Of a stretch of 32,639 bases of DNA, positions 25,077 to 32,639 are shown one piece after another. The translations under genes and the position numbers were made by a program. Within the stretch, counting starts at the first letter, position 1. Each line of letters begins with the position of its first letter. A model generated the notes under the pieces. That model saw only the letters and a program-made list of their open reading frames with translations, was not told the origin of the DNA and made no database searches. Source of the DNA: Eubacterium aggregans (GTDB taxonomy: Bacteria > Bacillota > Clostridia > Eubacteriales > Eubacteriaceae); contig NZ_FNRK01000028.1 in the NCBI RefSeq assembly GCF_900107815.1, positions 1 through 32,639 of the forward strand, given 5' to 3'.

Positions 25077-26534
25077 TTATTCTTTGACAAGGGCAGTATG
25101 GGCAGCCTTTAAAACGGCTTCCACGGCAGCCGCCTTATCGGCTTCCAGGGCATAGGTGCTGTCAGCATCCATAATGGTATGGAATTTTTCCAGGGCCTTA
25201 TCTTCTAAGGTCTTACAGCCTTCGGATTCCCAATGAACCACGCCATCGCGGTTAAACAGTTCCGGGCGATGGGGTTCCATGAAGTGACGGCCGGTGTGTT
25301 CGCTCATCAGGAAGCTGAAGGACGGATCCTTATCCAGTGCGGCAAAGATTTCGTCGGCATCAATGGTTTCGACATCCACATCCAGTCCCCGGCGAATCCG
25401 TTGGGCAATCCCGAAAATTTCATTATCAATAATCAACTGGACAGGGCTGATCGTCTTGGCCGTTTCCAGTTGGCCAGCACCACCGAGGACCGACGCGGCG
25501 GACATTGCCATGGCGTCCGTAAGGCTTGTCCGTTCGATAAAGTTCTGGGCATCCATGCACAGGCTATCGGTACCCGTACCATAGGAGTGGGCACGGACGT
25601 TATAGCCATTTTCAAAGAGCTCCATGGCAATGAGTCTTGCGATGGTAATTTCTGTATTGGACTGAAGGGTGTAAGTGGTCATCATATCCATAGAGAATAA
25701 CAATGGGGTTGCGATAACCGGCAGACCCGGGCACAGCAGTTCAAGCATGATAATCATGGCCAGGACTTCAGCACAGGCCATAAAGGCGGTTCCTTGGGCC
25801 GTTACCGGTGTGTTGGCACCAGCGGTGGGCAGTGAACAAGGCTGAACCGGTACGCCAGCCTTGGCACAACGATACAGGATTTCCGCATCCATATGCTTAT
25901 AGGTCAGGCAAGGCACGCTACAGGCGATAAAGCTGACGATGGGTTTTTTCTGAAGGTTCTCAAGACCGCCGACGGCAGCCGCCGCCATATCAATCAGGTA
26001 CTGCACATTATCTGCTTCGTAGGGTTGGATCCAGATGTGTTTTGCGGAAAGCTTAAGCGCCTTTTCCAAAGTATAGACATCGACTGCATCTCCAGGAACA
26101 TATTCACCGGATGTACTGGGCAAGGTGACAAAGTCCAGGTTTTCCATGGCATTGGTGAGTTTGTACCATTCTTCTACCTCTTCTAAGGTCGTGTAGTGGG
26201 TATCTCCTTGGATCGTGCGGTAGTTGGGGGCCCCAGTGTTGGTACGCGTATAAAAACGACCGTCGGCACTTGGGAAATCCAAGTCACGCTCTCCGCCCGG
26301 AGAGTACAGCGTAAATTTTTCAGGCACTGCCGCCATGGCTTTGTCGATGAGCTCTTTGGTGAATTTAACTTCTTTCGCATCCTTATCCACCACACAGCCA
26401 ACCGCTGCCAAATCATCCAGCATTTCTTCATGATCCAGGATGACGCCACGCTCAATGAGCAGACGTTCGATTTCTCCCTTTAAATAGGATAATTCCTGAT
26501 CATTCATCACATTGTATTTCACTCGACCTAACAT
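25077..26534 (-). CDS. MttB-family corrinoid methyltransferase without pyrrolysine (quaternary amine demethylase candidate)
   Basis: The 485-residue product is the full length of trimethylamine methyltransferase MttB homologues. Family segments seen are YTRTNTGAPNYRTI, FVTLPSTSGEYVPGD, PCSLPTAGANTPVTAQG, and HSYGTGTDSLCMDAQ near the region that holds pyrrolysine in true MttB. The frame is uninterrupted by TAG, so it belongs to the pyrrolysine-free branch (MtgB, MtpB, MtcB). Those members demethylate quaternary amines such as glycine betaine, proline betaine and carnitine. The ATG at 26534 has GGAG close by. It follows two corrinoid protein genes, its expected methyl acceptors. The substrate is not readable. 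Trigonelline is a hypothesis based on the nearby nicotinate cluster. Confidence 0.88.
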   Translation of the reverse strand: MLGRVKYNVMNDQELSYLKGEIERLLIERGVILDHEEMLDDLAAVGCVVDKDAKEVKFTKELIDKAMAAVPEKFTLYSPGGERDLDFPSADGRFYTRTNTGAPNYRTIQGDTHYTTLEEVEEWYKLTNAMENLDFVTLPSTSGEYVPGDAVDVYTLEKALKLSAKHIWIQPYEADNVQYLIDMAAAAVGGLENLQKKPIVSFIACSVPCLTYKHMDAEILYRCAKAGVPVQPCSLPTAGANTPVTAQGTAFMACAEVLAMIIMLELLCPGLPVIATPLLFSMDMMTTYTLQSNTEITIARLIAMELFENGYNVRAHSYGTGTDSLCMDAQNFIERTSLTDAMAMSAASVLGGAGQLETAKTISPVQLIIDNEIFGIAQRIRRGLDVDVETIDADEIFAALDKDPSFSFLMSEHTGRHFMEPHRPELFNRDGVVHWESEGCKTLEDKALEKFHTIMDADSTYALEADKAAAVEAVLKAAHTALVKE

Positions 26535-26584
26535 ATCTCCACTTTTATCCTTTCGCTTTTAAACTATGGGGTTTCTGATTCTTA

Positions 26585-27223
26585 TTATGCGTTTGTAACG
26601 TATGCCTTAGACCAGGCAGCCGCACCCGCAGCATCTGCCGCAAAGCCATCGGCACCGATTTTATCGGCCCAGCCCTGGGTAACCGGTGCACCACCGATTA
26701 AGACCTTGACCTGGTCTCGGACGCCTGCTTCTTCAAAGGCTTTAATGACATGGGCCTGTTCATTCATGGTGGTGGTCAGCAGAGCGGACAACCCAACAAC
26801 ATCTGGCTGATGTTCTTTGATGGCTTCGATGAACTGTTCTGCAGCAACATTGGCACCAAGGTCAATAACATTGAGATTGGCGCTGCGCATCATCAGAACC
26901 ACCAATTTTTTACCGATATCATGCAAGTCACCTTTAACGGTACCAACCACTGCTGTCCCAACGGTGGTTGGGCCTTCACTGGCGAGCATAGGTTTGATCA
27001 CTTCAACCCCTTCATTCATGGCCTTTGCAGCCATCAGAACGTTGGGGACAAAGATCTTTCCTGCCCCAAATTGTTCGCCGATTTCGTTGATTCCAACCAT
27101 TAATCCATCATTTAAGATGCTGGATGCTTCAATTTTCTCGGAGACGGCTGCCTCAACCTTTGCAACGGTATCCGCTACATTTCCTGCAATAACCGCTTGA
27201 CTAATTTCTTGTAATAGTGCCAT
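26585..27223 (-). CDS. Corrinoid protein for methyl transfer (MttC/MtqC-like), first copy
   Basis: The 212-residue protein has the usual two domains. An N-terminal helical cap (about 1-85, with VLMAAKAMNEGVEVIKPML) precedes a cobalamin-binding Rossmann domain. The cobalt-ligating signature DxHxxG is visible as DLHDIG at about 104-109, with LSALLTTTMNEQ and VLIGGAPVT following as expected. It accepts a methyl group from the MttB-like enzyme encoded next. The ATG at 27223 follows TAGGAGGA. It differs considerably from the second copy just upstream, so the two are not a recent duplication. Confidence 0.93.
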   Translation of the reverse strand: MALLQEISQAVIAGNVADTVAKVEAAVSEKIEASSILNDGLMVGINEIGEQFGAGKIFVPNVLMAAKAMNEGVEVIKPMLASEGPTTVGTAVVGTVKGDLHDIGKKLVVLMMRSANLNVIDLGANVAAEQFIEAIKEHQPDVVGLSALLTTTMNEQAHVIKAFEEAGVRDQVKVLIGGAPVTQGWADKIGADGFAADAAGAAAWSKAYVTNA

Positions 27224-27259
27224 ACTATCCTCCTACTAAATCTCTTTGATTTTTTTATT

Positions 27260-27279
27260 AAAAGACCTAAGGGTCCTTT
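27260..27279 (-). terminator. Weak hairpin between the two corrinoid protein genes
   Basis: On the minus strand AAAGGACC pairs with GGTCTTTT around CTTA, with one G-T pair. The stem overlaps the stop codon of the upstream gene and ends in four T residues, after which the sequence is A-rich. It may modestly reduce read-through or set the ratio of the two corrinoid proteins. Confidence 0.3.
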
Positions 27280-27923
27280 CAATCTGTATTATCTTTAAAG
27301 GTTAAAACCTTTTCGACACAATCCGCAGCATTATCTGCAAAATCTGCCCCAATCTCTGCGGCAAAGGCCTTGGTAATCGGTGCGCCGCCCACTAAAATCT
27401 TAACCGGCCAATCGAAGGGATAGGCGTTAATTTCCTGAACGATTTCCCGCATGCTGATCATCGCAGTGGTCAACATGGCCGATAGGCTAACGTATTGGGC
27501 TTTGTTCTCAATAATCGCTTCGATGAATTCCCGCCCTGAAATGTTGGTTCCCAAATCAACCACAGTGAACCCCACACTTTCCAACATGATGGACACCAGG
27601 CTCTTTCCAATAGAATGGATATCGCCCTGAACGGTCCCAATGATAATGGTTTCAGCAGTAATCATCTTTTCCTGGCTTTGACTCAAATAGGGTCTGAGCA
27701 CATCAATCCCTGCCTGCATGGCCCGGGTAGACATTAATACCTGGGGGATGAAGCTTTTTTTGCTTCTCAGTAATACGCCACAGTGATCCATAGCGGGAAT
27801 CATTGCCTTTTCCAGAATTTCCATGGGGGGGACCCCCGCATCCAGGAATTCCCGGCATATTTCCACTGTACAGACCTCATCACCATCGATGATCTTCCGA
27901 AATACCTTTTTCATTGGTAACAT
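27279..27923 (-). CDS. Corrinoid protein for methyl transfer, second copy
   Basis: The 214-residue B12-binding protein is the first gene of its minus-strand unit. The N-terminal cap includes VPPMEILEKAMIPAMDHCG and FIPQVLMSTRAMQAGIDVL. The signature DIHSIG (DxHxxG) is near residue 105, followed by LSAMLTTAMISM and ILVGGAPIT. ATG at 27923 has TAGGAGGA upstream. Having two different corrinoid proteins beside one MttB-like enzyme suggests either two methyl donors or separate donor and acceptor branches. It lies opposite the PocR-type regulator across a 510-nt intergenic region. Confidence 0.92.
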   Translation of the reverse strand: MLPMKKVFRKIIDGDEVCTVEICREFLDAGVPPMEILEKAMIPAMDHCGVLLRSKKSFIPQVLMSTRAMQAGIDVLRPYLSQSQEKMITAETIIIGTVQGDIHSIGKSLVSIMLESVGFTVVDLGTNISGREFIEAIIENKAQYVSLSAMLTTAMISMREIVQEINAYPFDWPVKILVGGAPITKAFAAEIGADFADNAADCVEKVLTFKDNTD

Positions 27924-28433
27924 TTATATCCTCCTAACCTACCAATTCACTTGATTTTCACGAGATCCTTATAACTGTTTAACCAACTAACATTATTATA
28001 CTGAGGACCCTGGCATGATTCTATGAATTGCAACATGAATATTTGTATTTTTCCCCACAGTTTCATCCTGATTTACAGAGGGAAAATCGGTTTCTCTTTT
28101 TTTTGGACAAAAACACTATTTTTTGTAAAAAACATCACTATATTTTCCTTTATACCACGATTAATCATACTTTTACAACTTTCGCACATTCTTTTTTTTG
28201 CTTTTTCAAAAAAATTCATGATTCTCATTGACAAATTCCTCTGATATAATGAATAATAAAAGTAACGCACATTGATATCAATAGAATTTCATCCTTAAAA
28301 ATGTATCAGAAGGAATACTGTGCCTCTACTTTACAGGATAACCTGTCAGTGGGCAATCAGAATTGGTTTTCCTTAATTGATGGCTGCCTAACCAACAGGA
28401 TCACTCAATGAAAATATAAATAAAAGAGAGAAA
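27924..28433. promoter_or_regulatory. Divergent control region between the corrinoid operon and the PocR-AraC regulator
   Basis: These 510 bases hold no gene. They are AT-rich, especially 28080-28230. For the minus-strand operon there is a perfect TATAAT at 28000-27995 with no recognisable -35 at the right spacing. The palindromic ATTC-TAT-GAAT (28018-28028) occupies that position and could be an activator site. For the plus-strand regulator, TTGACA at 28228-28233 is 18 nt from AATAAT at 28252-28257, and TATAAT occurs at 28245-28250 with a weak TTCTCA 17 nt upstream. A poor -35 in front of the operon fits dependence on an activator. Confidence 0.5.
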
Positions 28434-29696
28434 ATGATGAACGAAATTCTAGAGAAATTACAAGAAATCGTCAATGATTTTTGTATCTGCACAGGTGTAC
28501 CGGTTACGATTTATAAAAACTCTGGGGAAATTCTGGCCAGCTACCGGACTGAACTTAAGTTTTGCAGTATTTTTAGTGAACATCAAGGACAGCTCAATAA
28601 AAAATGCACAGATAGTATGAACTTTTCCGCCCAGATTGCCCGCAGCCTGGGCGAGCCTTATATCTTTGCCTGCCCCTCAGATCTGATCAATATCGCGATT
28701 CCCGTCCTTATCGATAAAAAACACCAAGCCAGCGTTATCGTCGGTCCACTGGTGATGGGAAACCTCAATGATACTCTGGTGGATCGGGTCTTTAACCTTT
28801 ATCCCGAAGCACAGACCCTGCTCCCCAAAATTTCCCTTGCCATTTCAAAACTCATGATATATAATCCCAATCATATCCAAAGCCTTTCCACGCTGTTGTT
28901 CAACAGCATTCTTGGTTTCTGCCGCAACTGGCAGGATTACGAGCACCTGAACACCCGTCACCAAAGCCAACTGTATATTGGTGACCAAATCGAAAAGTAT
29001 AAGCATAAGAATACCTTCGGACCCGAGGATAATTCTACCCTGAACTCTCTGGAGCGCAAGCTCATCTGCTATATTGAGGAAAGGGATCAGGAAAAATCCA
29101 CTAAGATTCTGAGGGCTTATTATGACGAAATCTTTATTATCGAGGGTGGCAATTACGATAATATCAAAGGTCGGATCTTTGAATTATTCGGGACCCTATC
29201 CCAAAAGGCCATTGATAACGGTGCTTCAGTCCAAAAAATTTTCAGTTCTGATTTTAACCATATCTTTGCCATGAGCCAAATCCAAACGACATCCGAACTC
29301 TTTAGCTGGATCAATAATATTGTGGCTCACTTTATCGACCATGTTTACAGTACTCTGGTCCTCGGACAATCCGACCTTATTAAAGCCGCCCTTTTATACA
29401 TTGGAGATGCCTACAGTGAGAAAATCACCCTTAACGATTTAGCCCGCCATCTGCATATCAGCAGCAATTATATTTCCCAGCTCTTCAAGCGGGAGGTCGG
29501 TGTTAATTTTACAGGATACCTCAATAATATCCGTATCCAAAAAAGCCTGACCTATTTAGAACACGAAGATCTAAGCATCGCTGATATCGCCGTCCAAGTG
29601 GGATTTGGCGATCAGAGCTACTACACCAAGGTTTTTAAAAAACTCTTGGGGGAAACACCCAAACAATATCGAAAACGCCTTACGGCACAAGAATAA
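28434..29696 (+). CDS. PocR-domain AraC-family transcriptional regulator
   Basis: The 420-residue protein has an N-terminal PocR-type sensory domain (about 1-165). It includes FCICTGVPVTIYKNSGEIL, a cysteine pair region (FCSIF and KKCTD), and FACPSDLINIAIPVLIDKK followed by VGPLVMG. The C-terminal AraC DNA-binding domain spans about 320-415 (ITLNDLARHLHISSNYISQL, then IADIAVQVGFGDQSYYTKVF). Such regulators often control corrinoid- or one-carbon-related operons. It is divergent from the corrinoid protein genes and upstream of two activation proteins, so it probably activates this island in response to the methylated substrate. The start could be the first or second of two adjacent ATGs. Confidence 0.9.
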   Translation: MMNEILEKLQEIVNDFCICTGVPVTIYKNSGEILASYRTELKFCSIFSEHQGQLNKKCTDSMNFSAQIARSLGEPYIFACPSDLINIAIPVLIDKKHQASVIVGPLVMGNLNDTLVDRVFNLYPEAQTLLPKISLAISKLMIYNPNHIQSLSTLLFNSILGFCRNWQDYEHLNTRHQSQLYIGDQIEKYKHKNTFGPEDNSTLNSLERKLICYIEERDQEKSTKILRAYYDEIFIIEGGNYDNIKGRIFELFGTLSQKAIDNGASVQKIFSSDFNHIFAMSQIQTTSELFSWINNIVAHFIDHVYSTLVLGQSDLIKAALLYIGDAYSEKITLNDLARHLHISSNYISQLFKREVGVNFTGYLNNIRIQKSLTYLEHEDLSIADIAVQVGFGDQSYYTKVFKKLLGETPKQYRKRLTAQE

Positions 29697-29709
29697 TTTG
29701 GAGGTTATC

Positions 29710-30348
29710 ATGGTTGAATACATCAAAACTAAGTTTATTTATGATAAAGAAAAAATCTTTCGCCAGCTGCACCTCAAGGAAAACGAGAATGTGACCAATT
29801 ACACCCACCAGGTTTTTCCCTCGCTCATCCAGCTGGCCATGCACCATCTCGAAATCACTACCTGCTACAGCGTTCAGCACAATCACTTCCGGGGGATCCT
29901 CCCCGGGGTTGAAGATTGCCAATACGTTGTCCTTTGTTGTTGCTCCTGTTCCCAGAAAATAGACGATCTGATCGAACGGATGCTCAAGGAAGAAGAATTT
30001 CTCGATGGGTTTTTGCTCAACCACATCTCAAACGAAATTCTCTTCAATGCCTCCAACCAAATGAATACCCAGCTGGAATACAGTCTTTTGGAAAAAGATA
30101 TCCATCTCACCCGAAAGCAATCGCCTGGAAGCTGCGGCATTGATCTTGAAGCCCAGGCCGTTCTTCTGAATGCCCTTAAGCAGGAAACGGATCTCGATAT
30201 CACACTAACATCCAATTTTATGTTAGCCCCTGAAAAATCCATGCTTTACTATTACGGTGCCGATTCGACCATCGAAACCCATTCGACCAAGCACGATTGC
30301 AACAGCTGTGATTCAACGGACTGTCCCTATCGGGATGCGGATTTTTAA
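29710..30348 (+). CDS. Methionine-synthase activation-domain-like protein (corrinoid reactivation)
   Basis: The 212-residue product resembles stand-alone versions of the vitamin B12-dependent methionine synthase activation domain found in methyltransferase islands. Recognisable blocks are FLDGFLLNHISNEILFN, the RKQSPGSCGIDLEAQ segment (R-x-SPG) and LTSNFMLAPEKSMLYYYG. A cysteine-rich tail holds C197, C200 and C205. Unusual is the run C76-C77-C78-S-C80 in the core, where hydrophobic residues are more common. The ATG at 29710 has TTGGAGGT upstream; the frame itself opens inside the regulator gene. It may bind corrinoid protein during reductive reactivation, working with the RACE protein encoded next (inference). 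Confidence 0.78.
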   Translation: MVEYIKTKFIYDKEKIFRQLHLKENENVTNYTHQVFPSLIQLAMHHLEITTCYSVQHNHFRGILPGVEDCQYVVLCCCSCSQKIDDLIERMLKEEEFLDGFLLNHISNEILFNASNQMNTQLEYSLLEKDIHLTRKQSPGSCGIDLEAQAVLLNALKQETDLDITLTSNFMLAPEKSMLYYYGADSTIETHSTKHDCNSCDSTDCPYRDADF

Positions 30349-30363
30349 AAGAAAGGCACCCCT

Positions 30364-32109
30364 ATGTTTAAGCTGAATTTCATCAATCAAAAAACTAATA
30401 TTACTGTAACGGGGGGTCTGCTCTCCGAAGCCTGCTCCTCAGCAGGTTTTCCCCTGGACCTGGTTTGCGGTGGAAAGGGCACCTGTGGAAAGTGCCTGGT
30501 TACCATCGAAGTTCAGGGGCACAGGCGGGAGGTTTTAGCCTGCCAATTCACGGTAGAAGAGGATTTAACCGTCTATTTAGAGGACTCCCAATATCTGGAT
30601 CAGGCCTCCCTGCTGACTGGGCACCACAACGATGCCACCCTTCCCTTTGATCCAGCCCTAAGAAAAACCCACCACACTCTTTCGGATCTCACTCCAGAAG
30701 GCTACAGCACATTTCTAAGGGATACCAGCCTGACCCTACGCCGAAAGTTTTCCCACATGGTCCATCAAAGGGGTGTCTCCCATATGACGGTAGTCCGCCA
30801 CCAAGGCCTTCCCATTGACATCCAGCCCGGAGATACTACGGCCCACCTTTACGGTGGGGCCATTGATATTGGAACCACCAGCGTGGTGCTTTATGTCTAT
30901 GACCTGATTGACGGCAGCCTGCTTTACACCGAATCCTCCTTAAATAAACAGATTACCTTCGGGGGCGATGTCATTGCCCGGATTCTGTGCTGTCAGGAGC
31001 GGGAATCTGCCCTGGATGAGCAGTGCCAGGCCATCGCCCATACCATCAATGAACTGCTTAGTCGCTGTGAAGAGGACCATCCCGGGCTGCTTGAGGACCT
31101 TTATCACCTGGTTCTCTGCGGCAACAGCACCATGGCCCATTTATTCTTTGCCATGGACCCCCAGGCCCTTGGACGCTTTCCCTATGCCAATATCACAGAG
31201 GATGCCATCCACACCCACAACCATGCCTGTGGCTTAAACCTGCCGGATGCTGCTGTGATCGATTTTCTTCCCCTTCTGGGGGGTTTTGTCGGAGCTGACA
31301 CCACCTCCGTCCTCCTCACCCTTCCCCAGGATGACCGAAAATATCTCATGGTCGATCTAGGCACCAATGGTGAAATTGCCCTTGGCAACGCCCTCACCGG
31401 CTTTCAAACCGCCTCCACTGCTTGTGGGCCTGCCTTAGAGGGGGCTAATATCGAATGCGGTATGCGGGCAAGCACAGGTGCCATCGAAGGCATTACCTTG
31501 GAAAAGGGAGAAATCTGCTGTCAGGTCATCGGCGGCGGCGCTCCCATCGGTCTGTGTGGCTCTGCCATCGTCGATGCCGTAGCGGTCCTGCGCAGCCTGG
31601 GGATCATTGACCCCAGCGGCTATCTCCTCACCCCCGAGGAATATCTGACCATCCATCCCGGCAGTCCCCTGGCCGCCCATTTGGCGGTCTTAGATACTTC
31701 AGATCAGGATGTGGTCTTTTACTTCTCCCGGGGGGACAAGCCCGTCTACCTCTCCCAGGGGGATATCCGCCAGATTCAGCTGGCCAAAAGCTCCATTTAC
31801 TCAGGCTGCATGACCCTTCTCAAAGAATGCGGCCTACCCCTGTCCGATGTGGATGCCCTAGTATTAGCCGGGGCCTTCGGCAATTTCATTAACATCGAAA
31901 ACGCCCTGGCCATTGGGCTTTTACCCCCCTTCCCCCGGAAAAAAATCCTCGCCATTGGCAACGGTGCCGGCCACGGGGTCCAGCGCTGTCTCTTAAACCA
32001 GGGAGAGCTCGACCGGGCAAGCCAGATCCAAGCCTGCACCGAGCAGATCAACCTGGCGGATACCCCGGAATTTATGGAAGCTTATATTATGAATATGAAT
32101 TTTAATTAA
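30364..32109 (+). CDS. RACE-type reductive activator of corrinoid proteins (ferredoxin plus ASKHA/DUF4445)
   Basis: The 581-residue protein has an N-terminal plant-type [2Fe-2S] domain with C35, C41, C44 and C60. A linker follows, then a large ASKHA-type domain from about 160, with GGAIDIGTTSVVLYVYD as first phosphate loop, MVDLGTNGEIALG as second, and LAGAFGNFINIENALAIGLLP near the end. These proteins use ATP and low-potential electrons to return inactive cob(II)alamin to cob(I)alamin in methyltransferase systems. The ATG at 30364 has GAAAGGCACC upstream, 15 nt after the previous gene. It is the last gene of the plus-strand unit and is followed by a strong terminator. The archaeal RamA is a functional analogue with a different fold. 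Confidence 0.93.
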   Translation: MFKLNFINQKTNITVTGGLLSEACSSAGFPLDLVCGGKGTCGKCLVTIEVQGHRREVLACQFTVEEDLTVYLEDSQYLDQASLLTGHHNDATLPFDPALRKTHHTLSDLTPEGYSTFLRDTSLTLRRKFSHMVHQRGVSHMTVVRHQGLPIDIQPGDTTAHLYGGAIDIGTTSVVLYVYDLIDGSLLYTESSLNKQITFGGDVIARILCCQERESALDEQCQAIAHTINELLSRCEEDHPGLLEDLYHLVLCGNSTMAHLFFAMDPQALGRFPYANITEDAIHTHNHACGLNLPDAAVIDFLPLLGGFVGADTTSVLLTLPQDDRKYLMVDLGTNGEIALGNALTGFQTASTACGPALEGANIECGMRASTGAIEGITLEKGEICCQVIGGGAPIGLCGSAIVDAVAVLRSLGIIDPSGYLLTPEEYLTIHPGSPLAAHLAVLDTSDQDVVFYFSRGDKPVYLSQGDIRQIQLAKSSIYSGCMTLLKECGLPLSDVDALVLAGAFGNFINIENALAIGLLPPFPRKKILAIGNGAGHGVQRCLLNQGELDRASQIQACTEQINLADTPEFMEAYIMNMNFN

Positions 32110-32120
32110 AGTTCGTACAA

Positions 32121-32164
32121 AAAGAAAGACAAGGCCCCGAATCAGACGGCCTTGTCTTTCTTTT
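32121..32164 (+). terminator. Strong intrinsic terminator after the corrinoid activator gene
   Basis: A perfect 16-bp stem, AAAGAAAGACAAGGCC with its complement, flanks an 11-nt loop and ends in TTTCTTTT. The leading A-rich arm would also give a T tract on the minus strand, so it could stop transcription from both sides. Confidence 0.9.
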
Positions 32165-32291
32165 ATCAGGATAGCATGATATCCTAAGCCTTGTCAACGT
32201 CCTTCTGTTCCCATTCCCTGGAACAATGATCCACAGGCCATTGACAAACCCTTGCCCCATGGCTACAATACAAATCATGGCGTATTGATAT

Positions 32292-32309
32292 TGTCAATAA
32301 TAGTTGACA
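32292..32309. repeat. Palindrome that may mark the end of the IS3-type element
   Basis: TGTCAA-TAATAG-TTGACA is a perfect interrupted palindrome 26 nt beyond the transposase stop. IS3-family ends usually begin with TG and lie this close to the end of orfB. The other end is outside the window, so the boundary is unproven. Confidence 0.3.
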
Positions 32310-32334
32310 GATTTCCCTCAAGGATTCAGCGACC

Positions 32335-32639
32335 TTATGCAACATCCTGTAAGGACTGGTAATATTGCTGCCTCTTTATTACAGGTGGCACTCCACCAAT
32401 CGATGAGCAGATTCTTCTGTTATTCCAGTAGCTCATGAAATATCTCCAGATTAAGACCTTCAATTCTTCGATGGTCATTTTTTCGGTATCATAGCGGTCA
32501 TACAACAGTTCGGATTTCATCCGTGCCCACATACTTTCACATCTGGCGTTATCGTGGCAACGACCACCAGCCCTGTTCATGCTCTGCCTGACGTGAAATT
32601 TTTTGAGTGCTTTGCGATAGCAGTTACTGGTGTATTGCG
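32335..32639 (-). mobile_element. IS3-family transposase OrfB, C-terminal part (runs off right edge)
   Basis: The open frame continues through the right edge; about 100 residues are visible. They carry the end of the DDE integrase core: a QYTS segment, then QSMNRAGGRCHDNARCESMWARMKSE, where the E of the DNA...E-S-x-W block is the catalytic glutamate. The C-terminal YWNNRRICSSIGGVPPV is typical of the IS150/IS3 group. The TAA-type end at 32335 is followed by a possible IS terminus. Whether the copy is intact cannot be told from this window. Confidence 0.88.

Noticed and set aside
25077-26534. Pyrrolysine-containing trimethylamine methyltransferase
   Set aside because: The frame is full length with no in-frame TAG before the end, so it belongs to the pyrrolysine-free branch.
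28011-28035. Sigma-54 type promoter (TGGCA and TTGCA)
   Set aside because: The GG and GC elements are 18 nt apart rather than the required 12.
28023-28270. Short AT-rich frames in the divergent control region
   Set aside because: They are phenylalanine-rich translations of T-rich DNA on both strands with no ribosome sites.

Overview
The window reads as a chromosomal segment of an anaerobic Firmicute of the Eubacteriaceae. Its first two thirds match, in content and style, the nicotinate-fermentation cluster described from Eubacterium barkeri. This is recognised from memory of the protein families and the published pathway; no database search was possible. Genes are tightly packed with strong purine-rich ribosome sites and frequent stop/start overlaps.

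Region 1 (about 1-18965, all on the minus strand, transcribed right to left) encodes a complete route from nicotinate to propionate and pyruvate. In order of transcription it holds 6-hydroxynicotinate reductase (hnr), an ApbE-like UPF0280 protein, 2-(hydroxymethyl)glutarate dehydrogenase (hgd), four-subunit nicotinate dehydrogenase (ndhF, ndhS, ndhL, ndhM), a PTS-EIIC-like permease, enamidase (ena), an 'amino acid synthesis' family protein, B12-dependent 2-methyleneglutarate mutase (mgm), 3-methylitaconate isomerase (mii), a MutL/GlmL-like ATPase, 2,3-dimethylmalate lyase (dml), a serine-dehydratase-like protein (hmd) and the two subunits of 2,3-dimethylmalate dehydratase (dmdA, dmdB). At the left edge begins an NfnA/SudB-like flavoprotein that runs off the window. 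A LysR regulator (19225-20133) is divergent from hnr. The intergenic region between them holds a perfect palindrome and a good promoter for the long operon.

Region 2 (about 20161-32109) is a corrinoid-dependent methyltransferase island. On the minus strand lie two tandem corrinoid proteins, a pyrrolysine-free MttB-family methyltransferase, a small membrane protein with an SSF sodium:solute symporter, a UroD/MtaA-like protein fused to a thioredoxin-like domain, and a CobW-type GTPase. Divergent on the plus strand are a PocR-domain AraC regulator, a protein resembling the methionine synthase activation domain, and a RACE-type ferredoxin/ASKHA corrinoid activator ending in a strong terminator. 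MttB-family proteins demethylate quaternary amines, and the neighbouring cluster consumes nicotinate. The most interesting hypothesis here is therefore that this island demethylates N-methylnicotinate (trigonelline) and hands nicotinate to region 1. The sequence suggests this only by proximity.

Two gene-free stretches in region 2 (22472-22901 and 24659-25076) are rich in inverted repeats and may be small mobile elements or structured RNAs. The right edge (32335-32639) holds the C-terminal end of an IS3-family transposase that runs off the window. I saw no tRNA, rRNA or CRISPR array.
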